From contig CACMFN010000001.1 in NCBI GenBank assembly GCA_902612965.1, forward strand, positions 254,001-318,000: a stretch of 64,000 nucleotides of DNA. Direction: 5' to 3'. This stretch comes from an uncultured SAR116 cluster alpha proteobacterium (lineage in GTDB: Bacteria; Pseudomonadota; Alphaproteobacteria; Puniceispirillales; GCA-002684695). The position numbers were made by a program, and so were the translations under genes. The notes beneath the pieces were generated by a model. The model was not told the DNA's origin, ran no database searches, and saw only the letters and a list, made by a program, of their open reading frames with translations. The stretch's first letter is position 1; every line of letters starts with the position of its first letter. This document shows positions 54,907-62,731 of the stretch, piece by piece.

Positions 54907-56267
54907 GTCATTTCCAAAATCAGGATTTTGAAGTATCTAAAGAGTTTTTAGAGGTACAAAAAAAAGTAGATGCTTCAACTAAGAGAAATTACAGAAGAGT
55001 TTCAATAGGATTTTTAATTTTATTTATTTATTGTTTTGTAACGAGTTACCAATTTGGTTTATTTGACATAGGATCTCGATGGTTCTCAGATAGAGTAAGT
55101 TTAATGCTCTTGGATACTTACGCAAATAAAGACCATATTATTATGCGTTGGGATAATACTTCAAAAATTAGTGTTCGTTTTGAAGGATCAAAAAAAATGA
55201 CTTATGATCCTCAACCAGATTTCTTAATATATAATAATGATGGCAACTTCAACACAATGGTATTTACTTCTGGAAGAAAGGTTAATTTTTATAAAAATTT
55301 TATAGAACTTGAAGGATATTCGGATGTTGTAGGAAAATTAAGACTAGGTATAAATAATTATGGGAAACCAGCTATATTATCAGATCAAAAAGAAATTCCA
55401 AAATGGATAAGGGTAACAGAAAACAAGATTGAAGTTAGGCCAAATCTTTTTGAAAGAATTCAAATTTATAAATCAAAGGTGGTTGTACATAGGTACCAAG
55501 TTGGATGGAGATATTTCTTTTTTGATTTTGATAGTTTGCTTAGAGATTTAAGCTTTAATGATATAATAAAAATATCTTTTTCATCTGATAGAATTACTCC
55601 TGAATTAGGAAATAATTATTTTATTTTACAGGAATTTTTAAATAATAGTATTTGGTTTCATGGTCCAGTCTTTTTTGCTCTTTTAGAGACCATAATGATG
55701 GCACTTATTGGAACATTAATTGCTTCAATAATTGGACTATTTCTATCTTTCTTAGCAGCTTCAAATATTAATCCATTTAAAATCATTAGAATTATTGTAA
55801 AAAGGTTTTTCGATTTTTTAAGAGCAGTTGATACTTTGATTTGGAGTCTACTTTTGCTGAGAGCTTTTGGCCCAGGATTATTTACAGGTATTTTTGCTAT
55901 AGCATTAACTGAAATAGGAACACTCGGAAAATTAATGTCTGAGGCTATAGAAAATACAGATCCTAATCAGCAAGAGGGTGTTGCATCAACTGGAGCATCA
56001 ACTCTTCAAAAACAAAGATATGGTATTTTGCCTCAAATAATGCCTGTTTTTATTTCTCAGACTTTATATACTTTAGAATCTAATACCAGAAGCGCTATTA
56101 TTATTGGTGCAATGGGTTCAGGTGGAATAGGAATGCTCTTTTTAAGTTATATGCGAACAGGTGTAGATTTTGAAAATGTAGCATATGTTGCAGCATTAGT
56201 TTTAATAACGGTAATGTTAATGGATTTATTTTCATCTTGGTTGAGAAATTTTATAATTAATTCATAG
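54903..56267 (+). CDS. phnE: Phosphonate ABC transporter permease (second, with large periplasmic insert)
   Basis: 454 residues. One N-terminal helix (about 35-55) is followed by about 170 polar, beta-rich residues before the PhnE core, which starts near residue 240 (FALLETIMMALIGTLIASIIG) and has EAIENTDPNQQEGVASTGAS and GAMGSGGIGMLF. Such long second PhnE subunits are known in Alphaproteobacteria. Partner of the preceding PhnE. Confidence 0.9.
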   Translation: MSHFQNQDFEVSKEFLEVQKKVDASTKRNYRRVSIGFLILFIYCFVTSYQFGLFDIGSRWFSDRVSLMLLDTYANKDHIIMRWDNTSKISVRFEGSKKMTYDPQPDFLIYNNDGNFNTMVFTSGRKVNFYKNFIELEGYSDVVGKLRLGINNYGKPAILSDQKEIPKWIRVTENKIEVRPNLFERIQIYKSKVVVHRYQVGWRYFFFDFDSLLRDLSFNDIIKISFSSDRITPELGNNYFILQEFLNNSIWFHGPVFFALLETIMMALIGTLIASIIGLFLSFLAASNINPFKIIRIIVKRFFDFLRAVDTLIWSLLLLRAFGPGLFTGIFAIALTEIGTLGKLMSEAIENTDPNQQEGVASTGASTLQKQRYGILPQIMPVFISQTLYTLESNTRSAIIIGAMGSGGIGMLFLSYMRTGVDFENVAYVAALVLITVMLMDLFSSWLRNFIINS

Positions 56268-56298
56268 AAAGACATAAATTAATTGTGGAGGATTAAAA

Positions 56299-56715
56299 AT
56301 GCCTAAAGCTGTTTATTTGATTTTAATAATCAATTTAATTATTTCTATTGATGTCAACTCTCAAAATATGCAAGCAGGGAACATAAATCCAGAAAGTACA
56401 GAAGAAGTTTTTAAATCTCTAATGGATAAATGCGACGATATGGATATTATTATGCTTAGGGGAAGAATTAGAGTTGAAATTCAAAGGTCAACGCCTGAAG
56501 CTATAGAGGAAGCAAATAAACTAATGATTGATGGATTAACTGCATGTTCTAAAGGCGAAAATTTCAAAGCTAAAACTCTAATGGAAAAAGGTTATAAAGT
56601 TATAAACGCAGGCGTGAAAGATAGATTTTCTATCAAATCTAAAGAAAATAAAAAAAGTGCAATATTAAAAAATAAAGAAAATAATAATGAAAAACCATGG
56701 TGGAAATTTTGGTAA
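56299..56715 (+). CDS. Secreted hypothetical protein downstream of phnE
   Basis: 138 residues with an N-terminal hydrophobic signal (residues 4-18), so probably periplasmic. A helical middle (STPEAIEEANKLMIDGLTACS, two Cys at about 43 and 84) and a lysine/asparagine-rich tail ending in KPWWKFW. GGAGG ribosome-binding site and 31-base distance from phnE make it the last gene of the phn operon. I do not recognise the family. Confidence 0.7.
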   Translation: MPKAVYLILIINLIISIDVNSQNMQAGNINPESTEEVFKSLMDKCDDMDIIMLRGRIRVEIQRSTPEAIEEANKLMIDGLTACSKGENFKAKTLMEKGYKVINAGVKDRFSIKSKENKKSAILKNKENNNEKPWWKFW

Positions 56716-56717
56716 GC

Positions 56718-57242
56718 TTATTTAAAATTATATTCATTAATAAACTTTTCCTGTTCTTCAGTTTCAATACTGCCTGGCCTTTTCGTACGAATTAATTTTA
56801 TCGCTTGTTGACTGTCTAAACCAAATTTTTTTAATAATATAGCACTTACAAGACCTGATCGTCCCAAGCCAGCGTGACAATGGATTAATAAAAACTTCTC
56901 TTTATTGATTAAAAGAAACATTTCATTAATTATATTTGAAAATAATACCCTTTTATTTGCATCTGGAACCGATCTATCTTGGATAGGAAATATTGTATAT
57001 TCTAATTTACTGTTTTTTATTTTTTTAGAATAAATTTGTAATTTAAGTTTCTCTAGTTCCTCTTTAGTTAAAAAATTATAAATCTTTTTTACTCCTAAAT
57101 CTTTAATTGTTTTCAAACTTTTATCTAAATTGTCGATGGGGATGCCAGGGCAAGAACTTACAAAAAAAACATATTTTTTATCGAAACCAATTTCAAATAG
57201 ATTAGACAAGTCATAAGATGTTAGATAAAATTGATCACTCAT
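56718..57242 (-). CDS. Dual-specificity/tyrosine phosphatase-like protein
   Basis: 174 residues. LLIHCHAGLGRSG holds the C-x5-R loop (Cys122, Arg128) and an Asp in IQDRSVPD (Asp89) could be the general acid. Fold like CDKN3-type or bacterial dual-specificity phosphatases. The stop is 2 bases from that of the convergent phn-operon protein. Substrate unknown; located with phosphate-stress genes. Confidence 0.8.
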   Translation of the reverse strand: MSDQFYLTSYDLSNLFEIGFDKKYVFFVSSCPGIPIDNLDKSLKTIKDLGVKKIYNFLTKEELEKLKLQIYSKKIKNSKLEYTIFPIQDRSVPDANKRVLFSNIINEMFLLINKEKFLLIHCHAGLGRSGLVSAILLKKFGLDSQQAIKLIRTKRPGSIETEEQEKFINEYNFK

Positions 57243-57301
57243 GAATTTTGAAGGTAAAACTTAAGATAAAATTTGATATGCCATAAATTGAGGTGTAATT
57301 T

Positions 57302-57481
57302 CTATTCAAATTTTTCAATCCTTAATTTTGTCCATATTGTTATATCAATCTTGTTAACTTTACTGTAATGCAATAATTTATTCCATTTGTCTTTTGGTAT
57401 AGTGTTAATTCTAAAATTATATTTATATAAAACTTCAGAAACATTGAAAATTACTTGATAAAATTTTGTATCTTTAATCAT
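57302..57481 (-). CDS. Small hypothetical protein, 59 residues
   Basis: ATG at 57481 overlaps the stop of the 164-residue gene by 8 bases, and TAG ends it at 57302. The sequence starts MIKDTKFYQVIFNV and is basic (KDKWNKLLHY, KLRIEKFE). No ribosome-binding site of its own, so expression would rest on coupling. Could be a C-terminal fragment of the neighbouring family after a frameshift. It fills most of the gap between 57242 and 57474. Confidence 0.4.
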   Translation of the reverse strand: MIKDTKFYQVIFNVSEVLYKYNFRINTIPKDKWNKLLHYSKVNKIDITIWTKLRIEKFE

Positions 57482-57968
57482 TTGAGGAGTTAATTGATTT
57501 TAAAATATTTTTTGGGAAACTTACTAAGTAATTTTCGTATGAATTCATCAATTTTTCACGATGTTTTTGGAGAATAAGATCAATAGTTGAACAATTATTT
57601 TTTTTAATTAAATTTTGAAAATTAATTTCACAAATTTTAAAATTATTACAAATAAAGAGAAGCCTACTTACTCCAACATAACGATATTTGACTGACTCAA
57701 AAAGGTATCCTTTAATTTTAATTGCAATTAGATTTAGAACAGAAGCATAGAAAAATTCTAGTTTTTTTATTAGTAAATCATTTTTGTTATTACAATTGTG
57801 ATAATGAAAAATTTCATTTCTGGAAGAAAAATCAAGATTAACTTTTTCAATAATATTGAATTTCTCTTCACTTAATGAATTAGTATTATGATAATTATTA
57901 TTGCTTAGATAACATATCTGAGCATATGATTGAAAATTTTCAGTTACAGGTTTGAAATTAGTATTCAT
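57474..57968 (-). CDS. Hypothetical protein, 164 residues, downstream of agt
   Basis: No family recognised. No signal peptide; rich in Asn, with a hydrophobic stretch (about 68-85, ASVLNLIAIKIKG) and several Cys. It follows the glycosyltransferase gene by 9 bases on the same strand and so probably belongs to the plcP-agt operon. Confidence 0.6.
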   Translation of the reverse strand: MNTNFKPVTENFQSYAQICYLSNNNYHNTNSLSEEKFNIIEKVNLDFSSRNEIFHYHNCNNKNDLLIKKLEFFYASVLNLIAIKIKGYLFESVKYRYVGVSRLLFICNNFKICEINFQNLIKKNNCSTIDLILQKHREKLMNSYENYLVSFPKNILKSINSSND

Positions 57969-57977
57969 ATGATGTTA

Positions 57978-59003
57978 TCAATGAATAGTAACCATATTAT
58001 TCATAAATTGTTTTGCAGAAACCTTCCATGAATACATTTTTAAAGTTTCTTGAAATTTATCATTCTTTAAAATTAAACATTTCAAAATAGCATTTTTTAA
58101 ATCCTCGTCTAAAAAACCATTCACATCATGATCAATAATGTCTATTGGGCCTGTAGTAGGGTATGCGGCAACTGGAAGTCCGCTAGCCAATGCTTCAACT
58201 ATTACTAAACCGAAAGTATCTGTTTTAGATGGAAACACAAAAACATCAGCATCTGCGTAAAACTTAGCTAAAGCTTCTCCAAATTGAGCACCTAAAAAAA
58301 TTGTTTCTGGATATTTTTTCATTAAATTTTTTAATTCAGGTCCCTCGCCAATTACAACCTTTGTTCCCTCGATATCCAAATCTAAAAAATTAGGTATATT
58401 TTTTTCTATAGAAACTCTACCTACGTATAGAAGTATTGGTTTTTTAAATCTGTAATATGAGGACTTTGTTGGACATTTATCTGAAAATCTTTTTTGGGGA
58501 TTAAATAAACTAGTATCAACTCCTCTTGTCCAAATTGATAGGTTTTTAAATCCATTTGATAATAGTTCAATCTCTAGTGATGGAGTGGGTATCATTACTT
58601 TATGAGATTTTCTATGAAACCACTTTAATCCTTTATATACTAAGTTTTTAGGAATTGGTATTCGGGCTGCTACATAATCAGGAAAATTTGTATGGTAACT
58701 TGTTGTAAATCTCATTTTATACTTAATTGCAATTCTTCTTGCTGATAGACCTAATGGACCTTCTGTTGCTATATGAAGACTATCTGGATTAAAATTTTTA
58801 ATAATCCTTAATAGTTTTCTTCTAGGAAATAATGCTAATTTAATTTCTTTATAACCTATTAAAGGGACACCAATAAAATTTGAAGGACCAACTATCTTAA
58901 CTTTTATGTCCATCTTCGAAAGTTCATTTTTGAGATTGCGTAAAGTTTTTACAACACCGTTAACTTGACTATCCCAGGCATCACTAATAATTAAAACTTT
59001 CAT
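57978..59003 (-). CDS. agt: GT4 glycosyltransferase, lipid-renovation (Agt) type
   Basis: 341 residues. N-terminal DAWDSQVNGVVKTLRNL and HIATEGPLGLSARRIAIK, acceptor loop SYHTNFPDYVAARIPIP, and the C-terminal E-x7-E donor site in SKTDTFGLVIVEALASGLPV. It resembles the glycosyltransferases that sugar-coat diacylglycerol in marine Alphaproteobacteria during phosphate stress. Its ATG overlaps the plcP stop by one base. Expected product: a glycolipid (monoglycosyl or glucuronosyl diacylglycerol) replacing phospholipid. Confidence 0.82.
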   Translation of the reverse strand: MKVLIISDAWDSQVNGVVKTLRNLKNELSKMDIKVKIVGPSNFIGVPLIGYKEIKLALFPRRKLLRIIKNFNPDSLHIATEGPLGLSARRIAIKYKMRFTTSYHTNFPDYVAARIPIPKNLVYKGLKWFHRKSHKVMIPTPSLEIELLSNGFKNLSIWTRGVDTSLFNPQKRFSDKCPTKSSYYRFKKPILLYVGRVSIEKNIPNFLDLDIEGTKVVIGEGPELKNLMKKYPETIFLGAQFGEALAKFYADADVFVFPSKTDTFGLVIVEALASGLPVAAYPTTGPIDIIDHDVNGFLDEDLKNAILKCLILKNDKFQETLKMYSWKVSAKQFMNNMVTIH

Positions 59004-59788
59004 TAAACCCCCATAGTTTCAATAAAAGTGAAATGTGTATTTTTAATTTTTTGATTTTTCCAATCAAGTATCTTAATTTGACCATTTAGGTCTTCTATTA
59101 AAGCAGTACAAGAATCAACCCAGTCACCACAATTCATATATTGTATTCCTCTAATCTTTTTGTTTTGGGCATGATGTATATGACCGCAAATAATACCATC
59201 AAATTTTCTTTCCTTTATGTCTTTCAAAACTTCAAATTCAAAATGACAGATAAAATTACTTACTGATTTTATATTTGCTTTAAGAATGTCAATTACTGAA
59301 AAATATTTGAAACCAAAAAACTTAAGAAAAATATTTAGTTTTCGATTTACAAATTGAAAAAAATTATAGAGTTCATCAAATATATACGCAACCCAAGGGG
59401 CTTTTGCTATAACTTGATCGTATTTATCTCCATGTATAACAAGAAATTTTTTATTATCAGGAGTGATATGAGTGACCTCTTTACAAAAAATTATTCCACC
59501 TAATTTAAAATTTCCTATTTTTCTTAAAAAATCATCATGGTTACCAGAAATATAAAATACCTTAGTTCCATTTTCAGAGATTTTTATAATTTTTTCTAGA
59601 ACAAATGAGTGTGTTTCAGGCCAATACCATTTTGATTGTAATTGCCAGCCATCAATTATATCACCAACTAAATATAATTTTTCAACTGATATAGAATCTA
59701 AAAGTTCTATAATCTTTTCTGCTTGTGATCCATATGTTCCAAGATGTGTATCTGAAATAAAAACTGATCTTGCTCTAATAAATGACAT
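59003..59788 (-). CDS. plcP: Metallophosphoesterase phospholipase C (PlcP-type)
   Basis: 261 residues. Calcineurin-like motifs in order: ISDTHLGTYG, YLVGDIIDGW, ISGNHDDFL, VIHGDKYD, ICGHIHHA and NCGDWVDSCTAL. The WYWPETHSFV and CGDWVxSCTAL segments are those of PlcP, which removes phospho-head groups from phospholipids to give diacylglycerol; LpxH-type hydrolases differ there. It forms an operon with agt, as in SAR11 and rhizobia. A Pho-box-like site lies upstream. Confidence 0.88.
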   Translation of the reverse strand: MSFIRARSVFISDTHLGTYGSQAEKIIELLDSISVEKLYLVGDIIDGWQLQSKWYWPETHSFVLEKIIKISENGTKVFYISGNHDDFLRKIGNFKLGGIIFCKEVTHITPDNKKFLVIHGDKYDQVIAKAPWVAYIFDELYNFFQFVNRKLNIFLKFFGFKYFSVIDILKANIKSVSNFICHFEFEVLKDIKERKFDGIICGHIHHAQNKKIRGIQYMNCGDWVDSCTALIEDLNGQIKILDWKNQKIKNTHFTFIETMGV

Positions 59789-59841
59789 AATAAACTAAGT
59801 ATTAAAATGCCATTCTTTTAGGAGTTGAATGATTCAGTTTT

Positions 59842-59859
59842 GTTAAATTTTTATTGCAA
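59842..59859 (-). promoter_or_regulatory. Pho-box-like site upstream of plcP
   Basis: Minus strand TTGCAAT-AAAA-ATTTAAC, 15 of 18 matches to the motif before pstS and arsJ, 53 bases before the plcP ATG. Confidence 0.55.
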
Positions 59860-59939
59860 ATATATTAAATTTCTTTAATGACCAATCTTATAGCCAAAAA
59901 AGCTGTATCAATAATGCCTACCATTGAATTGATTTTCAG

Positions 59940-60017
59940 CTAGATACCCCCCACCCAATGCCCCCAAAAAGTTAGAACAAATGCTAATATGCATATTATG
60001 AGGAGTGTTGGTTTCAT
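59940..60017 (-). CDS. Single-helix microprotein, 25 residues
   Basis: ATG at 60017 overlaps the stop of the 62-residue open frame (ATGA), and TAG ends it at 59940. MKPTLLIICILAFVLTFWG then HWVGGI: one hydrophobic helix. Support is limited to the overlap and composition; the 80 bases to the plcP box hold nothing else that I can see. Confidence 0.3.
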   Translation of the reverse strand: MKPTLLIICILAFVLTFWGHWVGGI

Positions 60018-60202
60018 AACATTAATCCCTCCACTAAACTCATTACCTGTGATAACATCCTCAAAAAATCTTCTGGTAATGGAAAGAGACTGAATATATC
60101 CTCTTTATCAACTATATAAGCACCCCTAGTTGGAAGCTTTTGGGGAAACATCAAATATGTTGTGGTTTTAATATTGATATTTTTAACTTCAAGTGAATAC
60201 AT
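60014..60202 (-). CDS. Small hypothetical protein, 62 residues
   Basis: Follows the TmpB-like gene by 30 bases on the same strand and is coupled to the microprotein. PQKLPTRGAYIVDKEDIFSLFPLPEDFLRML looks protein-like rather than random. No clear ribosome-binding site; no family recognised. Confidence 0.4.
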   Translation of the reverse strand: MYSLEVKNINIKTTTYLMFPQKLPTRGAYIVDKEDIFSLFPLPEDFLRMLSQVMSLVEGLML

Positions 60203-60232
60203 AAGAAACCAACTATAGTAATAATTAAATAC

Positions 60233-60802
60233 CTACGCCTTTAATACTTTTTTTATAATTGGAATAAAATAATCAAAGTCGGGCGTTTCCATATTTTGTA
60301 TCTTCCCCTCATCATCTAGATACCTGACTTTAATAATATCATTTAAATTTTTATTTTTTTGGAATTTACTTACTTCTTCATCAGACATTAACCCACCTTG
60401 TAGCTTTAATGAGTGAATTGATGCGTTAGATAGCTTGTTGTAATAACTGGCATCTGTTGCACATAAATACCTCTTTGCAGCAACATGAAATTTTACACAA
60501 TCAGTAACTAAGGTTGGGAAAAACTTTTCAAGTATTTTTGCTCCAGCATCTTCATGAAATCTATCAATTTTGTCATTCATTTCAAAAGATCCAAACTCGC
60601 TTGTGAAATGACCTATATCATGAAGCAAAGCCGCAACTATTATAGTTTCACTATATCCTTTTTTCTCAGCTAAAGTTGCTGCCTGGAGCATATGCTCAGC
60701 TATTGTTACATTTTCCCCTAAATATTCTTCTGAACCTCGTCTATCAAAAATGTCCTTTATAAATGGAATAATATTTTCTTTTGTTAACTCATTGCTTAAC
60801 AT
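60233..60802 (-). CDS. tmpB: HD-domain diiron oxygenase, TmpB/PhnZ-like
   Basis: 189 residues. All hallmarks of phosphonate-cleaving HD mixed-valent diiron oxygenases: Tyr27-x-x-Glu30 (EYLGEN), His37 in AEHMLQAA, His61-Asp62 in LLHDIGHF, His83, His106 in FHVAAKRYL, LQGGLM and an Asp (163/164) in RYLDDEGK. Known homologues oxidatively cleave the C-P bond of 1-hydroxy-phosphonates. It starts 3 bases after the GBBH-like oxygenase gene, which is the TmpA-TmpB arrangement acting on 2-trimethylaminoethylphosphonate and giving phosphate plus glycine betaine. The alternative partner PhnY belongs to another family, so TmpB is favoured over PhnZ. Confidence 0.82.
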   Translation of the reverse strand: MLSNELTKENIIPFIKDIFDRRGSEEYLGENVTIAEHMLQAATLAEKKGYSETIIVAALLHDIGHFTSEFGSFEMNDKIDRFHEDAGAKILEKFFPTLVTDCVKFHVAAKRYLCATDASYYNKLSNASIHSLKLQGGLMSDEEVSKFQKNKNLNDIIKVRYLDDEGKIQNMETPDFDYFIPIIKKVLKA

Positions 60803-60805
60803 TTT

Positions 60806-61948
60806 TTAGCACTTATTTTGATATTTTAAATTTAAAACTTCATATTTAGATAATAATCCATCTTTATCAGAATAACATCCTTGAAGCCATCTATTGCCAT
60901 CATTCATATATTCATTTCTTGCATGCAATACCCTTGTATTATCAACAATAAAGCATTCCCCAGGTTGTAGAGAGAAACAAAATTGCATACTTTTATCGCT
61001 CATTATTTCCCCAAAATTTCTATATGCATCATAGAATAATTCCATTGTATCAAATGGTATATTATTTTTTATAATAGTTGATCTATTGTTAAACCTTATA
61101 GTTTTTAACTCACCATTTGGTGCAAGTTCCAACATTGGCTTATCTGCTTTTAAGAAAAGATCTTCTTCTCCAGAGAATTGAAAAGAAACATTATAAGTTG
61201 ACAAGACATTAAACATTTCCAAGTTTTCATCTTTCAATTTAAGAGCTGCGTTAAAGCCATCTACAACAACGCTCTCCCCACCAGTAGCTGAATTTTCAAT
61301 AGAATATAAGATTTGTAGTGAAGGTACTGGGTCTCTGTACGGGTTATCAGTATGCGCTTCAAGTCCTTTACTAGTGTAGGCTAGATTTGAAGGGTTTTTT
61401 ATACTTCGAACTTCAAACTTTCTTCCGTAATTTGTCTCCCTAACGTAGCCAAATCGCTTAACTATTTCAAAAAGAGTATCTTGTTTCTCAGGGCCATCAA
61501 TAATTTTTCCAAAGCCATACTTTAAAAATTTATCTAGCCATTTCCATAAATCAAAATCACTTTGAATAAATTTATCAAAATTGATACTAGGTAAAGTGCT
61601 AGACATATCACTATCCCAAAGAACTATTTTATCATTTACCCAACCCTTCTTTATATTTACTAATTTATAATCATAATTATTTTCTAACAACCAATGGACA
61701 TCAAATGACACTTTCTTATTTTCTGGCTGAAACACCAATTCAATCTCATTTCCATCTAAATTTAATGAGGAAATCTTTAAACTTTTAGGAATGTCATTAA
61801 GAGTAATTAGTTTTTGTTGGTTTTGAGGAGATAAGGTAGTTTCATCTCGAGAATTATCTCTTAACCAAATAGAATGAAATCGAGTAACTTTATTATTGGC
61901 CTTTACAACAAGAATTTTGCCTCCATCTTTCAAAAAACATTCATGCAT
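60806..61948 (-). CDS. tmpA: 2-oxoglutarate/Fe(II) oxygenase, TmpA (gamma-butyrobetaine hydroxylase-like)
   Basis: 380 residues. Iron triad His199-x-Asp201 in EAHTDNPYRDP and His342 in VLHARNEY; Arg353 should hold 2-oxoglutarate. N-terminal WLRDNSRDETTLSPQNQQK (28-46) is the family's small domain, but its zinc-binding Cys are missing (Ser33 where Cys is usual). Homologues hydroxylate gamma-butyrobetaine, trimethyllysine or, in TmpA, trimethylaminoethylphosphonate. The adjacent TmpB-like gene, the Pho box and an upstream binding protein argue for TmpA. It lies 14 bases after the glycerophosphodiesterase gene. Confidence 0.78.
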   Translation of the reverse strand: MHECFLKDGGKILVVKANNKVTRFHSIWLRDNSRDETTLSPQNQQKLITLNDIPKSLKISSLNLDGNEIELVFQPENKKVSFDVHWLLENNYDYKLVNIKKGWVNDKIVLWDSDMSSTLPSINFDKFIQSDFDLWKWLDKFLKYGFGKIIDGPEKQDTLFEIVKRFGYVRETNYGRKFEVRSIKNPSNLAYTSKGLEAHTDNPYRDPVPSLQILYSIENSATGGESVVVDGFNAALKLKDENLEMFNVLSTYNVSFQFSGEEDLFLKADKPMLELAPNGELKTIRFNNRSTIIKNNIPFDTMELFYDAYRNFGEIMSDKSMQFCFSLQPGECFIVDNTRVLHARNEYMNDGNRWLQGCYSDKDGLLSKYEVLNLKYQNKC

Positions 61949-61962
61949 AATTTGGCCTATTT

Positions 61963-62685
61963 TTATTTTAAAATTTTAGGGTTATCTGTAAGTATTGTTT
62001 GCACACCATTATTTAATAAAAACTCAGCTCTTTTCTTGTCATTAACAGTAGCAACAGCAAATTCAGTTTTTGAGTTTTTTAATTTTCCTAAAGAATGATC
62101 ATCAACAAATTCATCACCAAAATGCAATATATCAACACCAACCTCATTAGCCAAGAGATCAGGGTTTTTAGGGACAAATGATAGTGCTAAAGCTAAAGGA
62201 ATTTGAGGAAGTTTTTTTGAAAATAGTCTCAAACATTTTTCAGAGAAACTGCTTACGAAAAGTTTATCTTTAAAATAGTCTAAATATGGTTGTATTTGAT
62301 TGACAATTTCATCAACTATTTCAGTTTCTTTACCATGCATATGCTTTATTTCGAGTTGAAGATAGAATTCATATTTTTTGATAAGATTTAAAAATTCAAC
62401 AAAAGTTAAAATTTTCTCACCAGTAAATTCTTCTGAAAACCAGTTTCCAATATCTAATTCTTTTAATTCAGACAATTTTTTAAGCGCTAGAAACCCTTCA
62501 CCATTACTAGTTCTTTCGAGTTTTTCATCGTGAAAGATTACTAATTTATTGTCTAAAGTAATTTGGACATCTGTTTCGATCCATTCAAGCCCCTGTGAGT
62601 ATGCAACCTCCAAAGAAGAAGCAGAATTTTCAGGTGCAAACATTGATGCACCCCTATGACCAATAATTTTATTTTTGACTATCAT
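61963..62685 (-). CDS. ugpQ: Glycerophosphodiester phosphodiesterase
   Basis: 240 residues. GHRGASMFAPENS, ETDVQITLDNKLVIFHDEKLERTSNG and LQLEIKH give the GDPD metal and catalytic residues (His/Arg, Glu/Asp, His). No signal peptide, so cytoplasmic UgpQ-type: frees glycerol-3-phosphate from glycerophosphodiesters such as glycerophosphocholine. The ATG directly abuts the U-tract of the upstream terminator and has no ribosome-binding site, yet IIGHRG must be near the start, so initiation is unusual. Confidence 0.88.
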   Translation of the reverse strand: MIVKNKIIGHRGASMFAPENSASSLEVAYSQGLEWIETDVQITLDNKLVIFHDEKLERTSNGEGFLALKKLSELKELDIGNWFSEEFTGEKILTFVEFLNLIKKYEFYLQLEIKHMHGKETEIVDEIVNQIQPYLDYFKDKLFVSSFSEKCLRLFSKKLPQIPLALALSFVPKNPDLLANEVGVDILHFGDEFVDDHSLGKLKNSKTEFAVATVNDKKRAEFLLNNGVQTILTDNPKILK

Positions 62686-62721
62686 AAAAAATTAGGCGAT
62701 TTGAAATTAAATCGCCTAATT
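62686..62721 (-). terminator. Intrinsic terminator between the binding-protein gene and ugpQ
   Basis: Minus strand AATTAGGCGATTT, 6-base loop, AAATCGCCTAATT then T run, 13-bp stem. The U-tract ends at the ugpQ ATG. Confidence 0.92.
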
Positions 62722-62731
62722 ATATCATTTC

